Source: Bacteroidaceae bacterium (lineage in GTDB: Bacteria > Bacteroidota > Bacteroidia > Bacteroidales > Bacteroidaceae). Taken from it: a stretch of DNA of 64,000 nucleotides. The translations under genes were made by a program, and so were the position numbers. The stretch's first letter is position 1; the number at the start of each line of letters is the position of its first letter. The stretch is taken from NCBI GenBank assembly GCA_017542145.1, contig JAFXXQ010000001.1:62001-126000 (forward strand). Reading direction: 5' to 3'. Of this stretch, positions 44,367 through 53,760 are shown one piece after another. The notes under the pieces were generated by a model that was not told the origin of the DNA, did not search any database, and saw only the letters and a list, made by a program, of their open reading frames with translations.

Positions 44367-46298
44367 ATGGAACACTTAAAACAAGAAACAGCGAGTGGCG
44401 CACAGCTGAACATGGATGCGCTCTATCAGATTTGTCCGCAATGCTTTACGGAAAGCAAAGACCCAAAGACGGGTGAGGTAAAACACGCAGTTGATTTCGA
44501 GAAATTGCGCCTGCTGCTGGGTGATAATGTCGCTGAGGGTGATGAGCGTTACGACTTCACTTGGGTGGGCAAACGTGCTGCCCTTCAGGAGGCAGCCAAG
44601 CCCATCCGCAAGACCTTGCGCCCTTACCCTGAGGAGAGTGTAGACTGGGAGAATACCAAGAACCTCTATATTGAGGGTGATAATCTGGAAGTGCTCAAAC
44701 TGCTCCAGAACTCCTATATGGGCAAGGTGAAGATGATTTATATCGACCCGCCTTACAATACGGGTAATGATTTTGTATATCAGGATGACTTCCATCAGAC
44801 CAAGCAGGATTACGACTTCTTCTCTGGTGACGTCACTGAAGAGGGTGAACGATTGGTAAAGAATACAGAGAGTAATGGCCGTTTCCACTCCGATTGGTGC
44901 TCAATGATTTATTCGAGGTTGATGGTGGCGAGGAATCTGCTCAAAGAGGATGGGGTTATCTTCATTTCAATAGATGATAATGAAGTAGAAAATCTTAGAA
45001 GAATCTGTAATGAGGTATTTGGCGAATATAATTTTATAGCAAACCTAATATGGCAGAAGAAATTCTCGAGAGCAAATGATGCCATGTATTTTTCTACGAT
45101 GCATGACCATATTATTTGTGTTGCTAAAAATAATCTTGCAAAGGATGAAAAAGGCTGGAAAATTGGACTTTTACCACGTGGCGATGAATTGCCATCAGGT
45201 TATGGAAATCCTGATAACGATCCAAGAGGGCCTTGGACTTCCGTAATTCTGTCTGCTAAATCGGGGTCGCCAAGTCTTATTTATGAAATTACAACTCCAA
45301 GTGGAAGAAAATGTTTACCACCAAGTGGACGTTATTGGTCTTGTAGTAAGGATACTTTTGAGAAATGGCGTTCAGATAATAGAATTTGGTTTGGTAGCGA
45401 TGGTGATGGGACTCCTCGAAAGAAAACTTTTTTGTCAGAAGTACAGGCAGGACTAAGACCAAACACCATTTTATTTCAAGATGAGGTCGGGAATAACCAA
45501 GAAGCGAAACAGGAAACAAAAGCATTGTTTGATGGATTAGGAGTATTTGATGGTCCCAAGCCGGTTCGTTTGCTTTATACACTTGGAATAATTGCCAATC
45601 TTGACAAAAATGATATAGTCGTAGATTTCTTCTCTGGCTCTGCTACTACTGCACATGCTGTTATGCAATTAAACGCAGAAGATGGGGGAACTCGCAAGTT
45701 TATTATGGTTCAATGGCCGGAAGAATGTGATGAAGAGAGCGAAGCCTTCAAGGCAGGCTACAAAAACATCTGCGATATTGGCAAAGAGCGCATTCGTCGT
45801 GCAGGAAAGATAATCTTAGAAGAACAGAAAGCCAAGAAAGGCGATTTGTTCTCTGGAGACCAAAAGCCATTAGATGTCGGTTTCCGTGTATTCAAATGTG
45901 CAGACAGCAATATGAAGGATGTGTATTATACTCCTGCTGAATACTCACAAGAACTGTTGTTAGGCTTGGAGGACAATATCAAGGAAGACCGTAACGACCT
46001 CGACCTGCTCTTTGGCTGTATGCTCGACTGGGGCGTAACCCTCGACCTGCCATTGCGCACAGAGAAAGTGGATGGCGTAACTATCCATATCGTTAATGAT
46101 GGTGACCTTGTAGCCTGCTTCGACCAAAATATCCCAGAGTCTGCTATTGACCATATCGCCTCTCTGCTCCCTATGCGTGTAGTTCTTCGCGACAGTTGCT
46201 TCAAGGAGGCCAAGGAGAAGATGAACTTCTTCGAAATCTTCAAACAGCGTACTGGCTGGAGCGAAGAGGAAGTAAAAAAGAACGTGAAAGTGATATAA
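44367..46298 (+). CDS. Type III-like Mod adenine methyltransferase
   Basis: 643 residues of the beta-class N6-adenine methyltransferases. The catalytic motif is IDPPYNTGND near residue 126, and the AdoMet motif DFFSGSATTAHAVMQ is near 420, the order typical for type III Mod. The target-recognition part between them (about 195-415) is encoded by clearly AT-richer DNA: the line at 45061-45120 has 21 G/C of 60, and neighbouring blocks outside look near half. The C-terminal part returns to the surrounding composition. It modifies a short asymmetric site and works with Res at 47400. The start is 44 nt after the Fic gene. Confidence 0.9.
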   Translation: MEHLKQETASGAQLNMDALYQICPQCFTESKDPKTGEVKHAVDFEKLRLLLGDNVAEGDERYDFTWVGKRAALQEAAKPIRKTLRPYPEESVDWENTKNLYIEGDNLEVLKLLQNSYMGKVKMIYIDPPYNTGNDFVYQDDFHQTKQDYDFFSGDVTEEGERLVKNTESNGRFHSDWCSMIYSRLMVARNLLKEDGVIFISIDDNEVENLRRICNEVFGEYNFIANLIWQKKFSRANDAMYFSTMHDHIICVAKNNLAKDEKGWKIGLLPRGDELPSGYGNPDNDPRGPWTSVILSAKSGSPSLIYEITTPSGRKCLPPSGRYWSCSKDTFEKWRSDNRIWFGSDGDGTPRKKTFLSEVQAGLRPNTILFQDEVGNNQEAKQETKALFDGLGVFDGPKPVRLLYTLGIIANLDKNDIVVDFFSGSATTAHAVMQLNAEDGGTRKFIMVQWPEECDEESEAFKAGYKNICDIGKERIRRAGKIILEEQKAKKGDLFSGDQKPLDVGFRVFKCADSNMKDVYYTPAEYSQELLLGLEDNIKEDRNDLDLLFGCMLDWGVTLDLPLRTEKVDGVTIHIVNDGDLVACFDQNIPESAIDHIASLLPMRVVLRDSCFKEAKEKMNFFEIFKQRTGWSEEEVKKNVKVI

Positions 46299-46302
46299 GG
46301 GT

Positions 46303-46357
46303 TTAAGAAGTTCAAGAGTTCAAGGTTCAAAGTTCAAGTTTCAAGTTTCAGGTTTCA
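46303..46357. repeat. TTCAAG-type low-complexity repeat
   Basis: Runs of GTTCAAG, TTCAAAG and TTTCAAG fill the gap between the Mod and YhcG genes with a period of about seven. It is one of several short repeat types in gaps of this window. Confidence 0.65.
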
Positions 46358-46362
46358 AGTAT

Positions 46363-47403
46363 ATGGATACAGGCATAATAGCATCAAACTCAGATAAAGG
46401 GTATAAACAGTTGCTGGATAATATCGGGCAACTGATAGCAGACGGACGGCGAAAGGTAATGCATACTGTCAATAATGGCATGCTGCTGATGTATTGGGGT
46501 ATTGGAAAGCATATTGTGGAGTTTGAGCAGGAGGGAGCGCAACGGGCACAGTATGGTAAGTCACTTCTCGCCACCATTTCCAAAGACCTTACACAGCGGT
46601 ATGGTTCAGGCTTCAACCGCAATAATTTGCAATATATGCGTAAGTTGTACAGCTCATTTGAGAATTGCACGACACTGTCCTGCAAATTGACATGGAGCCA
46701 CTATGTGGAGATACTGAAAGCCGATGACCCGTTGGAAATAGCCTTCTATATGAAACAATGTGAGCAGGAAGCCTGGTCGGTGCGTCAGTTGAAACGTCAG
46801 ATGGATTCCATGCTGTTCCAGCGGCTGTCACTCAGCACGGACAAGCAGGGTGTGTTGCAATTGGCAAAAGAAGGACAAACAATTGAAGAACCTCAGGACT
46901 TGTTGCGTGATCCTTACGTGTTGGAATTCCTGCATTTGCCTGAACTGCCGAAATACAAAGAAGGAGAACTGGAAAAGAAAATACTGGAGAATATGAAAAT
47001 GTTCCTTTTGGAGCTGGGAAAGGGGTTTGCGTTTGTGCGCGAGCAATATCCCATTCATCTTGCCGGACGCCACTTCCATTGTGATTTGGTTTTTTATCAT
47101 TGCATCTTGAAGTGTTATGTCCTGATAGACTTGAAAAGAAACGAGATACAGCACGAAGATATCGGACAGATGAACCTGTATGTGAACTATTTCAAACATG
47201 AAGTATGTCAGAGCGACGACAATCCGCCCATCGGTATCGTCTTGGGAGCAAAGAAGGATGAGGTCGTGATGGAGTACGCCATGGAAGGAATTACCAATCA
47301 ACTGTTTGCTGCACGATATCAACTCTATCTGCCCAAGCGCGAAGACTTCCAGGCGAGAATGGATCAACTATTGGCGGACGAAGAAAAGGAGGATCAGCAA
47401 TGA
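46363..47403 (+). CDS. DUF1016/YhcG-family PD-(D/E)XK nuclease
   Basis: 346 residues. The N-terminal DUF1016 part is recognisable (GMLLMYWGIGKHIVEFEQEG, YGKSLLATISKDLTQRYGSG, FNRNNLQYMRKLY). The C-terminal nuclease domain has FHCDLVFYHCILKCYVLIDL with DLKRNEIQHEDIGQMNLYVN, which fits a PD-(D/E)XK core. YhcG-like proteins are common in defence islands and often lie inside restriction operons. It overlaps the Res gene by 4 nt. Possibly an extra nuclease of the system. Confidence 0.88.
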   Translation: MDTGIIASNSDKGYKQLLDNIGQLIADGRRKVMHTVNNGMLLMYWGIGKHIVEFEQEGAQRAQYGKSLLATISKDLTQRYGSGFNRNNLQYMRKLYSSFENCTTLSCKLTWSHYVEILKADDPLEIAFYMKQCEQEAWSVRQLKRQMDSMLFQRLSLSTDKQGVLQLAKEGQTIEEPQDLLRDPYVLEFLHLPELPKYKEGELEKKILENMKMFLLELGKGFAFVREQYPIHLAGRHFHCDLVFYHCILKCYVLIDLKRNEIQHEDIGQMNLYVNYFKHEVCQSDDNPPIGIVLGAKKDEVVMEYAMEGITNQLFAARYQLYLPKREDFQARMDQLLADEEKEDQQ

Positions 47404-50400
47404 AATTAAAATTTAAGCATCAACAGTTTCAGAAGGATGCTGCACAGGCAGTCACTGACGTGTTCTTTGGCCAGCCGTTCTCTGACAGGAACACCTATCA
47501 GATAGACCAAGGTACGGGTGGTGGCAATTTCTTCGAGATGATAGGAACCAGCAATATGCCGCTGAAGATTGAGCGCGAAACGCTGGTGGACAATATCCGA
47601 AACGTACAGATGCGCCAAGGTATGAAACCCATCGACCGACTGGAAGGTGGAAAGGATTTGAAGTTGACCATCGAAATGGAAACGGGTACAGGTAAGACCT
47701 ATACCTATATCAAGACCATGTATGAACTGAACCAGAAGTATGGCTGGAGCAAGTTCATCATCGTGGTACCCAGCGTGGCCATCCGCGAAGGGGTGAAGAA
47801 GAGTTTCGACATTCTGCAGGACCACTTCGCTCAGGACTATGGCAAGCGCATCCAGTACTTCATCTACGACAGTAGCCAGCCCACGAAGATTGACATCTTC
47901 GCCTCGGACACCAATATGCACGTGATGATTATCAATACGCAGGCTTTCAACGCCCGTGGTGAGGATGCACGACGTATCTATATGGCTCTCGATTCGTTCC
48001 GCTCGCGTAAGCCTATCGACGTGATAGCAGCCACCAATCCCATCGTGATTATCGACGAGCCTCAGAGTGTATTGGGAGCCAACAAAGCTAATGCCACCCG
48101 TGAGAAGCTGGAGGCATTCAAACCCTTGTTTACCTTGTTATATAGCGCAACCCACAGAAAGGACGATGTCTATAACATGATTTATCGTCTGGATGCGATG
48201 GATGCCTATAACAAGAAGTTGGTGAAGAAGATTGCCGTGAAGGGTATTGAGCAGAAAGGCACTACTGCCACCAACGGTTTCTTTTACTTACAGGAGATTG
48301 TCATTTCCACCGGTAACCCCCAGGCACGTATTTCGTTTGATGTGAAGTCAGATTCTGGTGTAAAGCAGACCACCAAGACGGTCGATGAAGGATTTAACTT
48401 GTATGACCATAGTGGAGAGTTGGCTGAATACAAGGATGGATACATCATCCAGCAGATTGACGGCCGTGAAGGTAGTGTTACGCTTCTGAACGGTCAGAAG
48501 TTCTACGAGGGTGATGTGGTTGGTGCGGTGAACGAAGATGCTCTTCGCAGAATTCAGATTAGTGAAACCATCTATACACACCTGCAACGTGAGCGTGAAT
48601 TATATCGCAAGGGTATCAAAGTGCTGTCGCTTTTCTTTATCGACCATGTGGAGAACTACCGCGTCTATGGAGAGGGAGGAAGTACCAGCAACGGTAAGTT
48701 TGCCGATATGTTTGAAGAGGAATACAAGAAGGCCGTGGAGTCGATACAACTGCGCTTCGGCGAGGATGATTTTGCCCAGTACCTGAAGAAGTGGCCGGCA
48801 GATCAGGTACACCAAGGCTATTTCTCGAAGGATAAGAAGGGGCGTTTTGTGAACTCCAAACTGGAGCGAGGTACCACAGAGTCGAACGACGGCGATGCCT
48901 ACGACCTGATCATGAAGGACAAGGAGCGGCTGTTGAGCTTCGAAGAACCCGTCCGCTTCATCTTCTCGCATTCAGCCCTGAAGGAAGGCTGGGATAACCC
49001 CAACGTGTTCCAGATTTGTACGTTGAAGAACTCGGACAACGAGACCAAGAAACGTCAGGAGGTGGGCCGTGGCATGCGCCTGTGTGTGAATGACCGAGGC
49101 GAACGGCAGGACGAGGATGTGCTGGGCATGGATGTACACGAAACCAATGTACTAACTATTATTGCCAGCGAGAGCTACGACAACTTTGCCAAGAAGCTGC
49201 AGACGGAGATTGCCGAGGTGGTGGCCGACCGTCCTGTGCTGGTTACGGCTACGCTGTTTAACGACCAGGTGGTATATGACCAGAAGGGCAATGTGCATCG
49301 GTTCACTCACGAAGAGGCTGTGGGTATCGTGGAGATGCTGGCCTATCAGGGCTATGTCAGGAAAGGTCGCCTGACGGACAAATACCATCAGGACAAGAAG
49401 AGTCGCGCGCTCGACTTCGACGAGTATAATGCCGTCAAGGATGCCATTGTGCTGATGCTCGACAAGATTTACGACCCCGACAAACTGATGCCCGACAACA
49501 GCCGCAAGGTGCGCGAGGCACACTTCGACAAAAGCAGGTTTGACAAGAAAGAGTTCCAGAATCTCTGGAAGAAGATCAATACGAAGACCTACTATACCGT
49601 CGATTTCGAGACGGATGAACTTATCAAGAAAGCCATCAAGGAGATTGATGACCATCTGAACGTTTCTGAAATCCGCATCATGGTGGGTTCTGGAGCCTTG
49701 GAGAAGATTCAGGACAAGCAATCGCTACAAAACCAGACGGCTATGACAGCAGCCAAGGTGAAGACCATTCATGTGAAGGAGGCCATTGGTGGTAGTGTGA
49801 CCTACGACCTTATAGGCAAGCTGGTGGAAACCACCCAGCTGACACGCCATACCATCGTGCAGATACTGACGGGTATCAAGGATACCACCTTCAAACAGTT
49901 CAGAGTCAACCCTGAGGAGTTTATCATCAAAGTGGGCAATATGATTAACCAGGTAAAAGCTCTGGCCGTAATCCAACACATCGAGTACCACAAGCTGGAC
50001 GAGCACTTCGAGACGGATATCTTTGCAGAAGCCACCCTGAAGGGCAAGCTGGGCATCAACGCCATCGAGTCGGCCAAATCGCTCTACGACCTTGTGGTGG
50101 TGGATAGTGAAGGTGTTGAAAAACGGTTTGCCGAGGAACTGGAGGCACACGACGATGTGGTGGTCTATACCAAGCTGCCACGAGGCTTCTACATCAATAC
50201 CCCCATGGGTAAGTACAATCCCGACTGGGCCATCGCCCTGAAGGAAGGTGAGGTAAAGCACATCTATTTCGTGGCCGAGACCAAGGGAAGCTTGGAGTCA
50301 GGCCAGCTGCGAGGGACCGAGGCTGCCAAGATTGAATGTGCCCGCCAGCACTTCCAGACCATCAGCACGGGCGACATCAAGTATGATGTCGTGACCAGCT

Positions 50401-50432
50401 ATTCAGAGTTAATGGATGCAGTAATGAATTAG
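47400..50432 (+). CDS. Type III restriction enzyme Res subunit
   Basis: 1010 residues. Helicase motifs: METGTGKTYTYIKT (Walker A near residue 97), IVIIDEPQSVLG, SATHRK, and QEVGRGMRLCVN (motif VI). The end has a PD-(D/E)XK nuclease (YNPDWAIAL near 937, then YFVAETKG near 958), as in known Res proteins. It is an ATP-dependent translocase and endonuclease acting with Mod on unmodified DNA. Its last 56 nt overlap the truncated recombinase gene on the other strand. Length and motifs look intact. Confidence 0.92.
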   Translation: MKLKFKHQQFQKDAAQAVTDVFFGQPFSDRNTYQIDQGTGGGNFFEMIGTSNMPLKIERETLVDNIRNVQMRQGMKPIDRLEGGKDLKLTIEMETGTGKTYTYIKTMYELNQKYGWSKFIIVVPSVAIREGVKKSFDILQDHFAQDYGKRIQYFIYDSSQPTKIDIFASDTNMHVMIINTQAFNARGEDARRIYMALDSFRSRKPIDVIAATNPIVIIDEPQSVLGANKANATREKLEAFKPLFTLLYSATHRKDDVYNMIYRLDAMDAYNKKLVKKIAVKGIEQKGTTATNGFFYLQEIVISTGNPQARISFDVKSDSGVKQTTKTVDEGFNLYDHSGELAEYKDGYIIQQIDGREGSVTLLNGQKFYEGDVVGAVNEDALRRIQISETIYTHLQRERELYRKGIKVLSLFFIDHVENYRVYGEGGSTSNGKFADMFEEEYKKAVESIQLRFGEDDFAQYLKKWPADQVHQGYFSKDKKGRFVNSKLERGTTESNDGDAYDLIMKDKERLLSFEEPVRFIFSHSALKEGWDNPNVFQICTLKNSDNETKKRQEVGRGMRLCVNDRGERQDEDVLGMDVHETNVLTIIASESYDNFAKKLQTEIAEVVADRPVLVTATLFNDQVVYDQKGNVHRFTHEEAVGIVEMLAYQGYVRKGRLTDKYHQDKKSRALDFDEYNAVKDAIVLMLDKIYDPDKLMPDNSRKVREAHFDKSRFDKKEFQNLWKKINTKTYYTVDFETDELIKKAIKEIDDHLNVSEIRIMVGSGALEKIQDKQSLQNQTAMTAAKVKTIHVKEAIGGSVTYDLIGKLVETTQLTRHTIVQILTGIKDTTFKQFRVNPEEFIIKVGNMINQVKALAVIQHIEYHKLDEHFETDIFAEATLKGKLGINAIESAKSLYDLVVVDSEGVEKRFAEELEAHDDVVVYTKLPRGFYINTPMGKYNPDWAIALKEGEVKHIYFVAETKGSLESGQLRGTEAAKIECARQHFQTISTGDIKYDVVTSYSELMDAVMN

Positions 50433-50883
50433 GAAACTTACCCCACAACAGGAGAAATCCCTCTGCCTTTTTTCTTGCCAAAGCCTCTTTGGTTCGTTGG
50501 CTGATTAGATTGCGCTTTATCTCGGCAGACAGCCCGAAAGCAAAGGCAAGGACTTTGCTCTGGATATCATCGCCCAGGCGGTAGTTGTCCTTGATAGTCC
50601 AGACGCGGCATTCCTTGGTCATGCAGATGTTCAGTATTTCCATAATCATGAAGAGGTTTCTGCCAAGACGTGACAACTCACTACAAATGATGATGTCATC
50701 TTTGTTGACTTTCTTCAGAAGACTACCCAGCTGCCGCTTTGTGTAGTTTTTCGTGCCGCTGATGGTTACCTCTATCCAGTCGTTAATGACGATGTTTTGC
50801 TTCTCACAGAACTTGTTAATCTCGAAGCGTTGGTTCTCAACCGTCTGCTTGTCGCTACTTACTCTGATGTAACCGTAAATCAT
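50377..50883 (-). pseudogene. Mpi-type serine recombinase lacking its C-terminal DNA-binding part
   Basis: 168 residues from ATG 50883; the longer frame upstream runs into the divergent promoter region. The first 144 residues are a good serine-recombinase catalytic domain: YIRVSSDKQ with the nucleophile Ser near position 9, CSELSRLGRN and AEIKRNLISQRTKEALARKK. It is most like Mpi, the invertase that flips promoters in Bacteroides. Intact relatives continue with GRPKGS and a helix-turn-helix; here the frame changes at AEGFLLLWGK to unrelated sequence that overlaps the 3' end of res. The HTH is therefore missing and it is probably inactive. Confidence 0.75.
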
Positions 50884-50930
50884 ATAATTATTTTTTTTGA
50901 AACACATTCCGTATTTTTTTCCAGCAATCG

Positions 50931-50962
50931 TGTGGGTTTTTGCGGGGGATTTGCTATCTTTG
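50931..50962 (+). promoter_or_regulatory. Promoter of the two-gene unknown unit
   Basis: TATCTTTG at 50955-50962, with TGTG (50931-50934) at a 20-nt gap as an imperfect -33 element. The ATG at 51001 follows after 38 nt. The divergent recombinase gene begins at 50883, so the region between is a shared control region. Confidence 0.6.
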
Positions 50963-51000
50963 CGGGGTAAATATGATACACATAAAGCAAAAATCTGCCC

Positions 51001-52059
51001 ATGGATACTTATGCCCTTTACACCTACACGTTCTGCCCCCTTGAAGCGGTACAAGGTGAATTGTTTGTTTCAGGAGATGTAAAGGTTGACATGTCGGCCG
51101 AGGACAAGAACCTGTGGCTGGACCGTCTCTTTGGCGATCGCAACTCCGACGTAAGAATCCAGCGTATGAAGAAACGTGGCGCTGGAGCCGACAAGTTTCC
51201 CTGCAAGGTGCTGGCCCACGGCACGGGGCGTGTGGTATGGCTGCGGCTGGAGAATGAAAAGATCAGGCACATGTGGCTGAAGTACCAAAGCGCCACACCT
51301 CACGAACCCGAGATTATCAACAAAGAGCCCATCGCCGAGAATCCCTTTAGCCACATCTTTCTTGACTGTCGTGAAGGCAAGAACCTCATAGCCATCATGA
51401 AGGAGAGCGATGCCTGGCGGAATACCGATGTGGCGGCACGGCTGTTGCAAGAGAGTCTGAACCTGATTATGCAGGGCGTTGGCTACGGCTTCGGTATTCG
51501 AATTGACCCGGTGACGGTACCCAAGGACTTCTGGGACTATAACCGAAAACTCATTCTGAAGGATAAACTGCGGGTGAAGAGGATGACCATCTTCTTCGAT
51601 GCGGGCATCATTGACTCGCAGGTGGCGGAATATATTAACCAGACACCCATTTTGAAGCGCCTTCTGAAAGAGGTGTGGGAGGCCAAGCGCGGCAAACTGG
51701 AACTGGAGGACCCGCTCGGACCCAGCATCGTAGACAGGCGAAAACGCGACATCAGGCATATCATAGAACTGATAGGCAGCAATCTGACGAGCGATGGCTT
51801 TGGCCTCTCGCTAGCCTATGCCGATGGGAGAGAGGTGGTCTGCGGAAAAGACGTGAGGCTGATGTTTCCGATGAAGGCCGATACCTTCTCGATGCTCTTC
51901 TCGCAGAATATCTTCGGAGAGTACAAGATAAATGAATGGCTCGATGGGGCCGTGGCATATATTGAAAAAGAGAAAAATGGAACGCCTGCTGAATCAAAAA
52001 GAAAGAGAAAAGTTGCAAGGCACGTTCAAGACACATCCGCTGCTCTCGACTTGCTATAA
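51001..52059 (+). CDS. Protein of unknown function, first of an overlapping pair
   Basis: 352 residues with no signal peptide and no membrane helix. I do not recognise a family. Seen in the sequence: a beta-rich front (YTYTFCPLEAVQGELFVSGD), a helical middle (VAARLLQESLNLIMQGVGYG, FWDYNRKLILKDKLRVKRMT) and a lysine-rich tail (SKRKRKVARH). The next gene overlaps it by 83 nt if that gene starts at 51977, which argues for coupled expression. It lies directly behind a restriction-type operon. A role in defence is a guess from position. Confidence 0.75.
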   Translation: MDTYALYTYTFCPLEAVQGELFVSGDVKVDMSAEDKNLWLDRLFGDRNSDVRIQRMKKRGAGADKFPCKVLAHGTGRVVWLRLENEKIRHMWLKYQSATPHEPEIINKEPIAENPFSHIFLDCREGKNLIAIMKESDAWRNTDVAARLLQESLNLIMQGVGYGFGIRIDPVTVPKDFWDYNRKLILKDKLRVKRMTIFFDAGIIDSQVAEYINQTPILKRLLKEVWEAKRGKLELEDPLGPSIVDRRKRDIRHIIELIGSNLTSDGFGLSLAYADGREVVCGKDVRLMFPMKADTFSMLFSQNIFGEYKINEWLDGAVAYIEKEKNGTPAESKRKRKVARHVQDTSAALDLL

Positions 52060-53038
52060 GGTTTTTACGCCTCGTGGGGCGCGGCTTGACAAGGGGTTCC
52101 TGGTTACGCCGTTCGACGTGTTTATAGAGTCGGCGAGGTTGCTCGACTTTTTGCTGTGCACCCCCGAAATCAGTCAGCACCGGGTTGATTCGTTGTGGAA
52201 CATGATGTTTATTGACATTATGAAATGGGGAACCAACGTCACCGACCATAACAAACGGATGGTTGCCGGCACGGTGTTTCAAGTGGTAAGGGCAACGCTG
52301 GCGCAGTACTACGACGGCTATTACAGCGAGACCGTCTGCGGCCTGCTGAACCATACGCTGGAGCGGGAGATGGAGGGTTGCGACGAGAACGAGCAGACCC
52401 AATTTCTTCAACGGCTCGTTGAACAGAGTCCAGGGCTATGCGAGTGGATAAACGGCTACGAAGAAGCTGGAGAATGGCTGTCGGACCAGATAGCCGACAC
52501 GCTTGACGACAAGGGCGGAAAGGGCGTTGAGGAAGACTTCAGGCCCAGCGGAAGAACACTCACGAAGACCGCCCTTCTGACCGACAAACTGATAGACATA
52601 ATAGGTCAGCGTCTGACACAAGCCAATAAACTCGACGCATCCCCGGATGACTTTCGTAAGTTGTTTTCAGGCACCTACCAACAGTTCACCATGACCTGGT
52701 CAGGCACAGGGGGCGAGTTGCGCGACCTGTTCAAGATGCTGACCGACCAACACAGGTATGCTAAACCGCATCGGGGCTATCAGCAGATACTGAAATCACA
52801 CTTCCTTGACAGGGATGGCAGACGTTTCTTGAACATTCATGGTGACAAGAGCATCCCGAGTTTCCAACCCGTCATAGACGACTGTGCTTTTCTGCTTCAG
52901 CACCTGACCGACAACATGACGGCCATTATGAAACAGCTGATAAGCGAGAATGAATCCGTATTACGCGAAATGGGATATTTCGACAACTTGCAGGCGGCCA
53001 AACAATCGGGTCTGAGCATTAGGAACAAGCGAAGGTAG
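51977..53038 (+). CDS. Protein of unknown function, second of an overlapping pair
   Basis: 353 residues from ATG 51977 (MERLLNQKEREKLQGTF); an ATG at 51932 in the same frame is possible, but the longer start reads as a shadow of the first gene. Entirely soluble and helical in appearance (LWNMMFIDIMKWGTNVTDHN, LTDKLIDIIGQRLTQANKLD, LLQHLTDNMTAIMKQLISEN). No known motif seen. A hairpin with a T run follows. It is always linked with the first gene in this window; both probably form one functional unit. Confidence 0.72.
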   Translation: MERLLNQKEREKLQGTFKTHPLLSTCYKVFTPRGARLDKGFLVTPFDVFIESARLLDFLLCTPEISQHRVDSLWNMMFIDIMKWGTNVTDHNKRMVAGTVFQVVRATLAQYYDGYYSETVCGLLNHTLEREMEGCDENEQTQFLQRLVEQSPGLCEWINGYEEAGEWLSDQIADTLDDKGGKGVEEDFRPSGRTLTKTALLTDKLIDIIGQRLTQANKLDASPDDFRKLFSGTYQQFTMTWSGTGGELRDLFKMLTDQHRYAKPHRGYQQILKSHFLDRDGRRFLNIHGDKSIPSFQPVIDDCAFLLQHLTDNMTAIMKQLISENESVLREMGYFDNLQAAKQSGLSIRNKRR

Positions 53039-53071
53039 GCGGAAAAGCAGGCACATAAAAATTTTTTTTCG

Positions 53072-53119
53072 ACGAGCATGGTCTGACTGGTTTTCAACGG
53101 ACTGTGCTCGTTTTTTTTT
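53072..53119 (+). terminator. Terminator of the two-gene unknown unit
   Basis: ACGAGCA (53072-53078) pairs with TGCTCGT (53105-53111) around a long loop, followed by a T run of nine. The following 150 nt contain three YGCCTACC copies (53132-53164) and a CTGAACGGTTCAG palindrome (53197-53209), but no gene. Confidence 0.7.
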
Positions 53120-53273
53120 GTATTCCATTCTTGTGCCTACCGTTACGCCTACCGCTGTGCCTACCAAAAACAAACCTTCTGCCCTGTAGTCGAGGACTGA
53201 ACGGTTCAGTTCTTGGCCGTCTTAGGCTATGGGCTAAGCAGATGGTCGAACCGCCCTAAAATCTATTTGTAAT

Positions 53274-53747
53274 ATGGCAAAAGATTTTATTACAGGAAAA
53301 AGACTCGGCGCTGAGAAGCACGAGCCGAAGTCGGTAGGTGAGGTGATTAAAATTTGCCTCCAGAGTAACGAACCCCTTGCTGCGGCGTTCCGCCGGCGGA
53401 TACCGGGCGGCCTCTACCCGCACACCGAGCTGTGTGTGGACCTGAAGCTGCTGACCCGCAAGCCGGGCGGCATGAACGAGGGCGAGCTGCTGGGCGGCGC
53501 CATCGTACGCGACGACGACGACCACTTCACCTTCATCGAGAACGCCCGCCTGCAGAAGACGCGCCAGAACAAGCGCAACCCGTTTGTCTATCGCGGCGTG
53601 CGCGTCAACATCCACCGCGGGAAGGACGGCACCCTCTACCCGACGTTCAACATCCCGCCTGCGTTCACCGGCGACTTCTCGTTCAAGGACTTCTGCTACG
53701 AAGCAGCCGACGAACTCTGCATCGTGGGAGGCCTCATGAAAGAGTAA
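53274..53747 (+). CDS. Protein of unknown function, island gene 1
   Basis: 157 residues, no signal peptide. MAKDFITGKRLGAEKHEPKS opens it; a charged centre follows (GGAIVRDDDDHFTFIENARL, RVNIHRGKDGTLYPTFNIPP). I recognise no domain; in my experience similar small genes stand at the front of the Bacteroidales ATPase-primase-HU set. It has no obvious promoter with TTTG/TAnnTTTG. GC content is high, like the following genes. Possibly a DNA-binding accessory; no evidence beyond position. Confidence 0.75.
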   Translation: MAKDFITGKRLGAEKHEPKSVGEVIKICLQSNEPLAAAFRRRIPGGLYPHTELCVDLKLLTRKPGGMNEGELLGGAIVRDDDDHFTFIENARLQKTRQNKRNPFVYRGVRVNIHRGKDGTLYPTFNIPPAFTGDFSFKDFCYEAADELCIVGGLMKE

Positions 53748-53760
53748 GTTAGCACGGACA

